From the NCBI RefSeq assembly GCF_900607225.1, contig NZ_LR027842.1:1718396-1782395 (forward strand): a stretch of 64,000 nucleotides of DNA. The letters are read 5' to 3'. This DNA comes from [Pseudopropionibacterium] massiliense. Lineage in GTDB: Bacteria; Actinomycetota; Actinomycetes; Propionibacteriales; Propionibacteriaceae. The notes beneath the pieces are model-generated. The model was not told where the DNA came from and ran no database searches. It saw only the letters and a program-made list of their open reading frames with translations. The translations under genes and the position numbers were made by a program. Of the stretch, positions 34,412-42,888 are shown in pieces. Position 1 is the stretch's first letter. The number at the start of each line of letters is the position of its first letter.

Positions 34412-36727
34412 TCAGCCACGCCAGCGACGCACACCGAGTCGCCCGTCATCACCCGAGGAGACCGCGATGCTGCCCTCCGTGTCGGTGCGCGCCACCGCCA
34501 TGCCCAGCGAGGTCACCCTGCTCAAGGTCTTGGGGCTCGGGTGCCCGTAGTCGTTTCCCAGCCCACAACTCGCCACGGCCAGCTGCGCCGACGAGGCCTC
34601 CAGGAATTCCGGGGCCTGCCGGGAGGATCCGTGGTGGGGAATCTTCAGGATGTGCACGGAAAGCGGGATGCCCAGGTTCCGGGCCCGCCGGATCGCCTGT
34701 TCCTGACCGCCGGGTTCCGCGTCCCCCGGCAACAGGACCCGCAGACCCGAGATGTCCGCGATTCCCACGACGGAGGAGTCGTTCTCGACCGAGCTCTCGC
34801 TCTCCCCTGCGACGGACGCCCCACCCGGCTGCCAGGCCGAGACCGTCACCCAGTTCACGTCCCCCACTTCCATGCGCTGCCCCGGCTCCGCCACGAGCAG
34901 GCGTGCGCCGTGGGCCTCCGCCGTGGCCTCGACGGATGCCGCCGCGAAACCGGGGGAACGCAGCGGGCTGACCAGCACCAGTTCCGGACGGAACCGGGAC
35001 ACGACGGCTTCCGTTCCCCCGATGTGATCCGCGTGGAAGTGGGTCAGGACCAGCAGCGGGATGCGTTCGACGCCCAAGGACTCCAGGCAGGCGATGGTGG
35101 GGCCAGGTTCCGGTCCCGTGTCCACCAGAACCGCCGTTGCTTCGCCTGCCCGCAGCACCGTCGCATCCCCCTGACCGACATCGCAGAAAACCACCTGCCA
35201 TCGCCCCGGCCATCCCAACGGGGCCGGGCGAATCCATCCTGCCAGCAGCAACCCGAGGGCCAGCAGCAGAAAACCTGCCCGCCGCCGGAGCCCCGCCCGG
35301 GCCAGCACCGCTACCGCCACCGCCAGCAGGACGCTGGTGAGCATCCCGAACGGGGTGGCGGGCCACTCGAGGACGGCCCCCGGCATGGCCGCGCCAAGAT
35401 GCGCGATCCAGAGGATGGGCTGCACCACCCAACCGGCCACCCAGGCCACCGCGGCAGCGACAGGTGGGGCCCAGATCAGAAGGGTGACCGCCAGTCCGAG
35501 CACGGTGGCGGGGCCGACGAAGGGGCCGGCCAGGGCATTGGCGAGCACCCCGACCACGGACACCTGACCGGACAACACCGTCGTCAGGGGAATCGTGGCC
35601 AGCTGCGCGGCCAGAGGTACCGCAACGGCCTCGGCGAGCCATGCGGGAGCCCAGCCTGTCATGATCCTGGCGAACGGCTCCGCTCCCAGGCTGATGCCGA
35701 GGCAGGCAGCCGCGGAGAGCGCGAAACCCCAGGAACGCGCCAGCCAGGGATCCAAGGGCATCAGGACGAGGACCGCGATACTCAGGTTTCGGATGCTGCT
35801 CCTGCCGCGCCCGATTCCCGCGGCGGGCAGGACGACAAGTCCCATGGCAGCCGCCCGCAGCACCGAGGGTTCGGCCCTGCACACCAGAACGAACAGCGCC
35901 ACTCCCCCGGCAGCGATACCCCGGATCGCCCAGCCACGAACTCCCAGGAACCGTACGACGAGCAACAGCACACCGAGCAGCAGCGTCAGGTTCGAACCGC
36001 TGACAGCGAGCAGATGGCTCAGCGAGGTGGCGCGAAAGATCTCGGTGAGTTCCTTGGTGATCCCGCTGCGGTCCCCGACCACCAGAGAAGGAACCAGGGC
36101 CGCCTGTTCGGGTGGCGAGTGAGAAGCAGCCTCACGCAGTCCCGCGTGAATCATGCTCACGAGGGCGTTGAAGACATCCGGGGCACGCGCCTGATCAGAG
36201 ATCCTGCTCACCCGCACGACGAACGCCTCCTGGGAATCCGGCTCCGAGGCGCCGAGCCGGCCCAGGACCTTGTGAACAGAGCCGGGCGCGATGCCGGCCA
36301 GTTCGGTGGCCAGTTGGTCCCCGGCAAGCAGAAGAATCGGCTGCGATGTGGTGAGGCTTTTCCTCCCCACATCCAGCTGCAGCAGCGTGGCACGGACGAT
36401 CGCGAGGCTGCGACCCGAGTGCTTCACCAGGGTTGGTTCTCCGTCCAGACGAACCAGCACGGATGCCAACGGCTCATCCGCGGCCCACCTGGCGGGCATG
36501 CCGTCGTGCAGTCCCGCGGAACGCAACCCGGATGTGAGAACGGCCACCACCAAGGTGCAGGCGGCAAGCCCCACCCAGATGCGTCGCACCAGCAGGAGAC
36601 ACACCACCAGGATTCCCACGCATCCGAGAAGCACCCCCGCTCCGGGCCGCCACCCCGAGGTCCCGGCCCAGCAACCCGCCCAGGCGGCGACCGCCAGTGG
36701 GAAAAGACGCCAGTCGTGCCCTTTCAC
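34412..36727 (-). CDS. comEC: ComEC/Rec2 DNA-uptake channel
   Basis: ComEC forms the membrane channel for single-stranded DNA in natural transformation. The 771-residue protein has N-terminal helices and a soluble DUF4131-like part, the Competence domain with about eight helices (SHLLAVSGSNLTLLLG near residue 235 is diagnostic), and a C-terminal metallo-beta-lactamase domain (CDVGQGDATVLRAG near 512, LTHFHADHIGG near 562, KIPHHGSS near 680). All segments look intact. The GTG at 36727 overlaps the comEA stop (GTGA). No pilus genes are in the window. Confidence 0.93.
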   Translation of the reverse strand: MKGHDWRLFPLAVAAWAGCWAGTSGWRPGAGVLLGCVGILVVCLLLVRRIWVGLAACTLVVAVLTSGLRSAGLHDGMPARWAADEPLASVLVRLDGEPTLVKHSGRSLAIVRATLLQLDVGRKSLTTSQPILLLAGDQLATELAGIAPGSVHKVLGRLGASEPDSQEAFVVRVSRISDQARAPDVFNALVSMIHAGLREAASHSPPEQAALVPSLVVGDRSGITKELTEIFRATSLSHLLAVSGSNLTLLLGVLLLVVRFLGVRGWAIRGIAAGGVALFVLVCRAEPSVLRAAAMGLVVLPAAGIGRGRSSIRNLSIAVLVLMPLDPWLARSWGFALSAAACLGISLGAEPFARIMTGWAPAWLAEAVAVPLAAQLATIPLTTVLSGQVSVVGVLANALAGPFVGPATVLGLAVTLLIWAPPVAAAVAWVAGWVVQPILWIAHLGAAMPGAVLEWPATPFGMLTSVLLAVAVAVLARAGLRRRAGFLLLALGLLLAGWIRPAPLGWPGRWQVVFCDVGQGDATVLRAGEATAVLVDTGPEPGPTIACLESLGVERIPLLVLTHFHADHIGGTEAVVSRFRPELVLVSPLRSPGFAAASVEATAEAHGARLLVAEPGQRMEVGDVNWVTVSAWQPGGASVAGESESSVENDSSVVGIADISGLRVLLPGDAEPGGQEQAIRRARNLGIPLSVHILKIPHHGSSRQAPEFLEASSAQLAVASCGLGNDYGHPSPKTLSRVTSLGMAVARTDTEGSIAVSSGDDGRLGVRRWRG

Positions 36728-37578
36728 AGGGTCACCAGCGGCGACAACTTCTCGAACAGTTTCGACCCGATCCCCGAGACCTGCCGAAGCTGCGAGACAT
36801 CGGTGAAGGAACCGTTGTCCGTGCGCCACTTGATGATGGCCTCGGCCAGGACAGGACCGACTCCCGGGAGTTCCTGAAGCTGCTGCGAGGTGGCTCGATT
36901 GAGGTTCACCAGCCCCGCCCCGGAGGTCGTTGCCGACCCCGTCGCCGAACTGCCACCACCGGGATCCACAACCTCCCCGCGAGGTGACTCCGAGGTCCCC
37001 ACTATGACTTGTTGCCCATCCCTGACCGGGGCCGCGAGATTCAGCTCCCCGGGATCAGCTCCTTGAGCCAGCCCACCGGCAGCCTCGATCACGTCCTGAA
37101 CGATGGCGCCATCCGAAACCGACACCACCCCGGGTCTGGCCACGGCCCCGAGAACGTGAACCCGCACCAGGCCACGACTCGCGGAGGCCTCGGGACCGGG
37201 TGATGCTGCCGCGGTCGAGACGGGAACCACGCTGGGTGATGCAACCGGCAGCTCCGTCGCGGAACTCTGCCCCAGAGCATGGATGGTGATCACCATCCCG
37301 CCGACCAGCAGGGCCGCCACCACGATGATGTGCTCGCGGCCGAGCATCACCACCCGCCGCCACCCCTTGGGGGCCTGCTGCCCGGAGGGTTCAGATGGCT
37401 CCTCCTTCCCGGGTCCGTCATTGCTGAGCGGGACATCGTCAGCCCGGCGCGCCGCACCGAGCGGAGTCTGCCCCGATGCGACGAGCGCCAACCGCGCCCG
37501 TTCGATCTGCTGCTGTTCCGTGAGGCTCCCCATGCCAACACTCTGGGCGGTGTGGAGCCAGATCCTCCACTGAGTCAT
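36724..37578 (-). CDS. comEA: Competence protein ComEA
   Basis: ComEA binds double-stranded DNA at the cell surface and hands it to ComEC. The 284-residue protein has a cytoplasmic N-terminus of about 75 residues, one membrane helix (HIIVVAALLVGGMVITIHAL, about 83-102), a Ser/Pro-rich linker, an SLBB domain (VRVHVLGAVARPGVVSV, about 137-190), and a C-terminal helix-hairpin-helix domain (LNRATSQQLQELPGVGPVLA, about 225-284). The start at 37578 has only a weak AGGG; an ATG at 37533 is possible. Confidence 0.92.
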   Translation of the reverse strand: MTQWRIWLHTAQSVGMGSLTEQQQIERARLALVASGQTPLGAARRADDVPLSNDGPGKEEPSEPSGQQAPKGWRRVVMLGREHIIVVAALLVGGMVITIHALGQSSATELPVASPSVVPVSTAAASPGPEASASRGLVRVHVLGAVARPGVVSVSDGAIVQDVIEAAGGLAQGADPGELNLAAPVRDGQQVIVGTSESPRGEVVDPGGGSSATGSATTSGAGLVNLNRATSQQLQELPGVGPVLAEAIIKWRTDNGSFTDVSQLRQVSGIGSKLFEKLSPLVTL

Positions 37579-37675
37579 GACCCTGTTGGAAACTCTGACA
37601 AAGATTACACCTAATTTAATGCCAGGTTAACAAAAAATTAATTCCTTGACTGGATTGGTGACCGCGCCGGAAGGT

Positions 37676-37690
37676 GATCTCGGAGAGATC
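37676..37690. promoter_or_regulatory. Small dyad in the 5'-nucleotidase leader
   Basis: GATCTC-GGA-GAGATC is a perfect 6-bp inverted repeat about 40 bases before the ATG. The stretch just upstream (37600-37650) is AT-rich and contains TTGACT, so it probably carries the promoter. An operator role is only possible. Confidence 0.3.
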
Positions 37691-37727
37691 GACAACAGCG
37701 TCGACCGGAGAACACCTGGAGTTGCTC

Positions 37728-39791
37728 ATGATTCCGCTCAGGAAACGTTTCACAGCCGGGCTCACGGCCCTGTGCCTGGGGCTCGGGACACATCTCATGG
37801 CACAGCCCCGCGCAGCGGCCGACCCGGCCGACTGCACGCCCGCCAACACCGTTTCGATGTTCACCTACAACGACTTCCACGGCAGGCTGGCGAACGCCGC
37901 GGCCCTGTTCACCCCCGTGGAGAAGGCCCGCGCCTCCCGGGGGGACGCGAATGTCGCTCTCATCAGCAGCGGGGACGACATCGGGGGTTCCACGTTCGAG
38001 TCCATGGCCGATGACGACAACCCCACCCTGAAGGTGATGGCCGCTGCCAAACTCAGCGCACGAACCGTCGGGAACCACGAGTTCGACAAGGGCTGGGCCG
38101 ACCTCGCGGGCCGCGTGAACCCAGCGGTACCCGGGGTGGATCAGCTCGGGGCGAACGTCTACCTCAAGGGAACCAGGCAGGTGGCCTCCCCACTCAAGGC
38201 GTACACGACCTTCAAGGTCGGGGAACTCGATGTCGCCGTGATCGGCGCCGTAACCGGGGATCTGCCGTCCCTCGTCTCCCCCGCCGGGATCTCGGACCTG
38301 ACCATCGGTGACCCCGTGGATGCCGTGAACGAGACAGTTTCCCAGCTTCCCGAGGGAATCGACCTGGTGATCGCCTCCATCCACGAAGGAGCGCCGAGCG
38401 GAAACGGCACCGGTGACGAGCAGGCCGCCACCAGCCCGAACTTCCGGAAGATGTGGACGGGAATCGACCCGAGGATTCGCGTGGTGCTGGGCGGACACAC
38501 CCACCAGACCTATTCGTGGACCAACGACAAGGGGCAGCTGTTCACCCAGGCCGGTTCCTACGCGGCGGCCCTGAACGAGCTCAAGGCCGGGGTCACCGAC
38601 GACGGCGCCCTGTGCGGGATCTCCAACACCACCACCGGGATCGACCCCAAGGCATCCGACACGAGCCTGCCGCGCATCCGGGAGATCACCGACATCGTCT
38701 CCGCCGCCGTCACCAAGGCCGATGAGATCGGCGCACAGGTGATCGGCCAGGCAACCGAGGCCATCTCGACGCCGACCGGCAACTCCGACGTCCGGGACGT
38801 GGAGTCGCCCATGAGCAACATGGTGGCCCAGATGTTCCGGGAGGTGCTGGGCGGCGACGATCCGTATTTCATCGGCGTCCAGAACCCGGGTGGCACCCGC
38901 GACAGCTTCGATGCGGGGGAGATCACCTACAAGGAGGCCGCGCTCACGCTGCCGTTCGCGAACACCCTGATGACCACCCGGCTCACCGGGGCCCAGTTCA
39001 AGACGATCCTGGAGCAGCAGTGGCAGCGCAACGACAAGGGCGAGATCCCCTCGCGCCCGTTCCTGCGCCTGGGTCTTTCCAGCAACGTCTCCTACACCTA
39101 TGACGAGTCCCGCCCGGAGGGGGACCGGATCACCTCGGTCTTCGTCGGGGACTCCCCACTCGATCCGGAGCGGCTCTACACCGTCGGTTCCACTTCCTTC
39201 CTGATCGCGGGTGGGGACAATTTCCGGGAGTTCGCGAAGGGCGCCGGGACCCGGGACACGGGACGCGTCGATCTGGAGGCCTGGACCGAATGGGTGAAGG
39301 CCCGGCAGACGCTCTCCCCCAGCTACGCCAAGCGCGGCCTGCCGCTGATCGACGCCCCCACCGAGATCAACCGGAACGGCGGGACCGCCACCTTCAACTT
39401 CGACGTGCCGGGTGGCGACGTGAAGGCACGGGAGGGCATCGACTTCCTGCTGGGTGAGGCGGCCGGCGCATCCCCGAAGGACCCGGCCAAGGTCAGCCCG
39501 GCGCTCACGAACAACGGCGTCGAGGTCTTCCTGGGCGGGACCGGAATCGGCAGCGGGACCGTGACCGACGGCAGGGCGAAGGTCGATGTCACACTGCCCG
39601 GCGGCTGCTCCGCACCCACCGGAACCCAGACGCTGACCTTCAGGTTCGCCCCCTCGGGGACCCTCGCCCACCGGCAGGTGAACATCACCGGGGACGATTC
39701 GTCGTGTACCCCGGCCCCGCCGGAACCGGAGCCGACGGGGACCCCGTCGCGGACCCTCGTCAGGCCGGGGCTCCCCAGGACCGGTTCGTGA
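37728..39791 (+). CDS. Secreted 5'-nucleotidase / 2',3'-cyclic phosphodiesterase family protein
   Basis: The 687-residue protein has a signal peptide (RKRFTAGLTALCLGLG, cleavage near PRAAA-DP at about 35), a metallophosphoesterase domain (YNDFHGRL near 47, SSGDDIGG near 80, GNHEFDKG near 113, LGGHTHQTY near 255), and a 5'-nucleotidase C-terminal domain (NPGGTRDSFDAGEITY near 400). It would release phosphate from nucleotides outside the cell. The protein ends in GLPRTGS, an LPxTG-like motif with no hydrophobic helix or basic tail after it. GGAG lies 6 bases before the ATG. Confidence 0.93.
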   Translation: MIPLRKRFTAGLTALCLGLGTHLMAQPRAAADPADCTPANTVSMFTYNDFHGRLANAAALFTPVEKARASRGDANVALISSGDDIGGSTFESMADDDNPTLKVMAAAKLSARTVGNHEFDKGWADLAGRVNPAVPGVDQLGANVYLKGTRQVASPLKAYTTFKVGELDVAVIGAVTGDLPSLVSPAGISDLTIGDPVDAVNETVSQLPEGIDLVIASIHEGAPSGNGTGDEQAATSPNFRKMWTGIDPRIRVVLGGHTHQTYSWTNDKGQLFTQAGSYAAALNELKAGVTDDGALCGISNTTTGIDPKASDTSLPRIREITDIVSAAVTKADEIGAQVIGQATEAISTPTGNSDVRDVESPMSNMVAQMFREVLGGDDPYFIGVQNPGGTRDSFDAGEITYKEAALTLPFANTLMTTRLTGAQFKTILEQQWQRNDKGEIPSRPFLRLGLSSNVSYTYDESRPEGDRITSVFVGDSPLDPERLYTVGSTSFLIAGGDNFREFAKGAGTRDTGRVDLEAWTEWVKARQTLSPSYAKRGLPLIDAPTEINRNGGTATFNFDVPGGDVKAREGIDFLLGEAAGASPKDPAKVSPALTNNGVEVFLGGTGIGSGTVTDGRAKVDVTLPGGCSAPTGTQTLTFRFAPSGTLAHRQVNITGDDSSCTPAPPEPEPTGTPSRTLVRPGLPRTGS

Positions 39792-39796
39792 CGAAC

Positions 39797-39832
39797 GGTG
39801 AGGGGACGGGGGAGGGATCCCGTCCCCTCACC
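39797..39832. terminator. Terminator between the 5'-nucleotidase and acyltransferase genes
   Basis: GGTGAGGGGACGGG pairs perfectly with CCCGTCCCCTCACC (14 bp) around an 8-base loop. It lies between convergent genes and can serve both strands. Confidence 0.88.
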
Positions 39833-39844
39833 TTCACAGCCCGA

Positions 39845-41011
39845 TCAGCGCGCCCGGCGCGGGTAGCGCCTGCCGTTGAGCCATGCACCCAGCCAGGTGT
39901 GCCGGACCAGCAGTTCGTAGGTGATCAGCAGGACCGCGGTGGTCACGACCCACGTGACCAGGAGCTTCACCGGAACCGGCCATCCCAGGTCGGCCAGCGG
40001 GATCTCGAACAGCACCAGCAGCGGCAGGTGAACCAGGTACATCCAGTAGGAGGCGTCCGCGAGGTAGCGGATCCAGGTGTGTTCCCGGTCCAGGAACCGC
40101 ACCGCGGCGCCCAACAGGCCGAAACCGAGCAGCCAGCCCGCCAGGGCGACGGCGACCATCAGCGCCTCCCTCGGCACGCCTGGGAGCCACACGACCACTG
40201 TCGCGACGAGACCCAGCACGAGCATCGGGAGCCAGTTCCCGGCGATGCGTTGCACGGAACCCGGGGATGCGTGCAGGAACCAGCCGGTCAGGAACGCCCC
40301 CAGGTAACCGAGCGTCGATGCCGGTTCCGGGACGATGGTGGTCGGGGCGATGATCCCACCCGCCGGTTCCCCACCCTGCACCAGCAATGCGACCACGAAG
40401 ACCAGGGCCGGAAGGAGGACACCGACCGGGTGGGACAGGATCTCACCGATCCGGGTGGCGGCCCGCCCTGCGCGCTCCGCGCCCAGGAACCGGAGCAGCG
40501 CGGACCGGGCGAGAAGCACCAGGGTGGCGAGCTCGAACAGCACCAGCAGGAACCACAGCTGCCCCGGGGTGAACATCATCAGGGGTGAGGCCGGCTCCGA
40601 GGCCATCGGCGCCGGCAGGCCCCGGACCGAGGCCCCGTACATCGCGAGGAGACCGAGCGGGATGACCGTGAACGGCCAGAAGACGACGGCGGGCAGCAGG
40701 ATCCGCTTCGCGCGGTCCCGGAAGTAGCTACCGGACCCGCGCCGCAGGGTGACCATTCGCCCGAAATAGCCGGCCAGCAGCATGAACAACGCCATCCGGA
40801 ACAGGTGGATCGTGCCGAATACCCACAGGGCGAGGATGCTGCGCTCGGAGTCGTTGATCATCCAGACGATGTCGGTGAAGGGCAGCAACGAGTGCAGGAC
40901 TATGCCGAGCAGCAGGGCGCCGGAACGGACTGCGTCGAGGCCGTGCAGGCGTTGCGGGAGGGCATCGGAACGGGCGGTGCCGGGTTCGTGAAGGCATTTT
41001 TCGGTGGTCAT
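39845..41011 (-). CDS. Acyltransferase 3 family membrane protein
   Basis: The 388-residue protein has about ten hydrophobic segments and family marks: LHGLDAVRSGALLLGIVLHSLLPF near residue 22 (catalytic-type Arg and His), FMLLAGYFGRM near 75, and YWMYLVHLPLL near 335. Such proteins O-acylate sugars, glucans or cell-envelope polymers, resembling MdoC/OafA. It is divergent from a two-component system, which may control it. TAACTT lies 6 bases before the ATG with no ribosome site. Confidence 0.9.
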   Translation of the reverse strand: MTTEKCLHEPGTARSDALPQRLHGLDAVRSGALLLGIVLHSLLPFTDIVWMINDSERSILALWVFGTIHLFRMALFMLLAGYFGRMVTLRRGSGSYFRDRAKRILLPAVVFWPFTVIPLGLLAMYGASVRGLPAPMASEPASPLMMFTPGQLWFLLVLFELATLVLLARSALLRFLGAERAGRAATRIGEILSHPVGVLLPALVFVVALLVQGGEPAGGIIAPTTIVPEPASTLGYLGAFLTGWFLHASPGSVQRIAGNWLPMLVLGLVATVVVWLPGVPREALMVAVALAGWLLGFGLLGAAVRFLDREHTWIRYLADASYWMYLVHLPLLVLFEIPLADLGWPVPVKLLVTWVVTTAVLLITYELLVRHTWLGAWLNGRRYPRRAR

Positions 41012-41017
41012 GGTTCG

Positions 41018-41023
41018 AAGTTA
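41018..41023 (-). promoter_or_regulatory. -10 box TAACTT of the acyltransferase, leaderless type
   Basis: TAACTT, six bases (CGAACC), then ATG at 41011 on the minus strand. Confidence 0.5.
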
Positions 41024-41074
41024 CGATTCCGGATCCGCCTCCACCATCGTCCGATCGGTGGATGGCGGCCACCA

Positions 41075-41102
41075 CCACCGGACCGGGACAATGGTCCGGT
41101 GG
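41075..41102. repeat. 10-bp inverted repeat over the histidine kinase start
   Basis: CCACCGGACC and GGTCCGGTGG are exact complements separated by 8 bases. The right arm contains the GTG start of the kinase (41099-41101). It may be an operator for the response regulator or an RNA hairpin that limits translation. Confidence 0.7.
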
Positions 41103-42271
41103 AACGCTACGAGAGCCCGATCGCGATCCGGGCGGCACGCTGGGGACCCTTCGTGCTGCTCGCCGTGTCGGTGATCATCGGCTGGGTCCTGACGGACAGG
41201 CTCATCGACCCCGGGGGCATGCTCGTCTCCCTGTGCCCCGCCGCCCTGATCCTGCTCGGCCGCGTGTTCGTGGCGGTCCGGCCGCCGTCCGGGGGAAGCC
41301 CGGCAGCGCTCGCTTTTGTGGCGGGCAATCTGCTGCTCGCCCTGACGGCCTCCCTGTTCAACCCGTTCATGTGCATCTACCTGTTCTCGGGCTATCCGGA
41401 TGTCGACCGCCTGGTCACGGGATCCTTCCGGGTGCCCGCCACCATCGCCACGGGGCTGGTGATCGCGGTCGGACAGGCCGGTGGGATCCCCGGGGCCTCG
41501 GCGACTCCTTGGCTTTTCACGCTGCTGGCCCTGGTGAACGTCGGGGTGGCCTTCCTCATGCTGACGCTGAACCGGGAGCACGAACGTCAGGTGCGGATCC
41601 GGGAGGAGACCGCCGAGCGGCTGGCGAAGGCCAACGCGGCCAACCTGGCCCTGCACGAGGAGCTGATGGCGCAGGCCCGCCAGATGGGTATCGAGCAGGA
41701 ACGGGCACGGTTGTCGCGGGAGATCCACGACACCGTGGCACAGGGACTGATCGGTGTGATCCGCCAGCTGGAGGCGCTCCCCTCCTCCTTGGACGACTCC
41801 GCCCGGGAAAGGGTCCGGCGGGCAGAACAGGTGGCGCGGGACTGCCTCACGGAGGCACGGCGGGCGGTGCAGGCCCTGGCGCCACACCAGTTGGATGACG
41901 GTCCCCTGGCCGATGCCCTGCACGAGATCGTCAGGGGCTGGGGGCGGATGAACCACATCGTCACCGAACTGGATGCCGACGACGCCCCGGCCGCCTCGCC
42001 GCACGACGGAGTGCTGGTCCGCGTCGCCCAGGAATCCTTGGCCAACACAGCCCGGCACGGCAACGCCAGCCGGGTGTGGGTGCGCCTCGACGGCACACCC
42101 GCCGGGCCGCGGATCCGCATCACCGACGACGGCATCGGTTTCACACCCATCTTCGCCGCCGGGCACGGGCTTTCCGGCATGCGTGATCGCCTGACAGAGA
42201 TCGGCGGCAGCCTGAGAGTGGACAGCGCGCCGGGGAAAGGATGCACGGTGACAGCAGTGGTTCCCTCATGA
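41099..42271 (+). CDS. Two-component sensor histidine kinase (NarL/LuxR class)
   Basis: The 390-residue kinase has about five hydrophobic helices (residues about 12-155) with little extracellular sequence, then a HisKA_3 domain with the phospho-His in LSREIHDTVAQGLIG near 208, and a HATPase domain (VRVAQESLANTARHG near 310, DDGIGF near 343, GHGLSGMRDR near 355). Sensors of this form often detect membrane stress. GACAAT lies 6 bases before the GTG, so the message may be leaderless. It overlaps the response regulator by ATGA. Confidence 0.9.
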   Translation: MERYESPIAIRAARWGPFVLLAVSVIIGWVLTDRLIDPGGMLVSLCPAALILLGRVFVAVRPPSGGSPAALAFVAGNLLLALTASLFNPFMCIYLFSGYPDVDRLVTGSFRVPATIATGLVIAVGQAGGIPGASATPWLFTLLALVNVGVAFLMLTLNREHERQVRIREETAERLAKANAANLALHEELMAQARQMGIEQERARLSREIHDTVAQGLIGVIRQLEALPSSLDDSARERVRRAEQVARDCLTEARRAVQALAPHQLDDGPLADALHEIVRGWGRMNHIVTELDADDAPAASPHDGVLVRVAQESLANTARHGNASRVWVRLDGTPAGPRIRITDDGIGFTPIFAAGHGLSGMRDRLTEIGGSLRVDSAPGKGCTVTAVVPS

Positions 42272-42864
42272 CCCTCCGGCTGGTGGTGGTGGACGACCAC
42301 CCGATCGTCCGGGACGGCCTCGTCGGGATCTTCGCCCTGGAGGAGGACATCGACGTGGTCGGGCAGGCCGGGAACGGCCCCGAGGCCCTGGCCGTCGTGG
42401 CCGAGCACGATCCCGACCTGGTGCTGATGGACCTCAGGATGCCCGGCGGCGACGGATTCGCGGCCATCAGGCAGCTGCGGGAACGGGGAGAGCGTCCCCG
42501 GGTTCTCGTGCTCACCACCTACGACACGGAACGCGACATCCGCAGGGCGATGGCGGCGGGCGCCGACGGATACCTGTTGAAGGACCTTCCCCGCGACCAG
42601 CTCGTGGCGGCCGTCCGGGAACTGATGAGCGGCTCCCCCCGGGCGCACGCCAACGCCCCCCACGGGTCACGGTTGTCGCTCACCGACCGGGAGACCGAGG
42701 TGCTGGCGCTGGTCGCGGACGGTCTGACCAACCGGGCGGTCGCGAGACGACTCGGGATCGGCGAGGCCACCGTGAAAACCCACCTGGCCCACGTCTACGC
42801 CAAGCTGGGGGTGCTGGACCGGGCCGCCGCGGTGCGGGAGGCCTGGGAGCGGGGGCTGGTCTGA
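42268..42864 (+). CDS. LuxR-family response regulator
   Basis: The 198-residue regulator has a receiver domain (VVVDDHP at residues 6-12, phospho-Asp in LVLMDLRMPG near 54, Lys in YLLKDLP near 104) and a C-terminal LuxR helix-turn-helix (LTDRETEVLALVADGLTNRA near 138, GEATVKTHLAHVYAKLGV). It pairs with the kinase just upstream. A likely target is the inverted repeat in front of the operon or the divergent acyltransferase. Confidence 0.95.
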   Translation: MTLRLVVVDDHPIVRDGLVGIFALEEDIDVVGQAGNGPEALAVVAEHDPDLVLMDLRMPGGDGFAAIRQLRERGERPRVLVLTTYDTERDIRRAMAAGADGYLLKDLPRDQLVAAVRELMSGSPRAHANAPHGSRLSLTDRETEVLALVADGLTNRAVARRLGIGEATVKTHLAHVYAKLGVLDRAAAVREAWERGLV

Positions 42865-42888
42865 GAACCGGCCCCCGGCGCCGGGTTC
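42865..42888. terminator. Hairpin between the response regulator and D-LDH-like genes
   Basis: GAACC and GGC pair with GCC and GGTTC across a C-rich loop in the 22-base gap between convergent genes. It is short and imperfect (one bulged G). Confidence 0.4.

Noticed and set aside
33488-36877. Long plus-strand open frame (over 1100 codons) opposite holA, comEC and comEA
   Set aside because: It is the antisense shadow of three well-supported genes. Its translation is rich in Arg, Pro, Ser and Gly without any domain, as expected for GC-rich antisense.
37638-39671. Minus-strand open frame of about 680 codons opposite the 5'-nucleotidase
   Set aside because: Shadow of a gene with intact phosphoesterase motifs and a signal peptide on the other strand.
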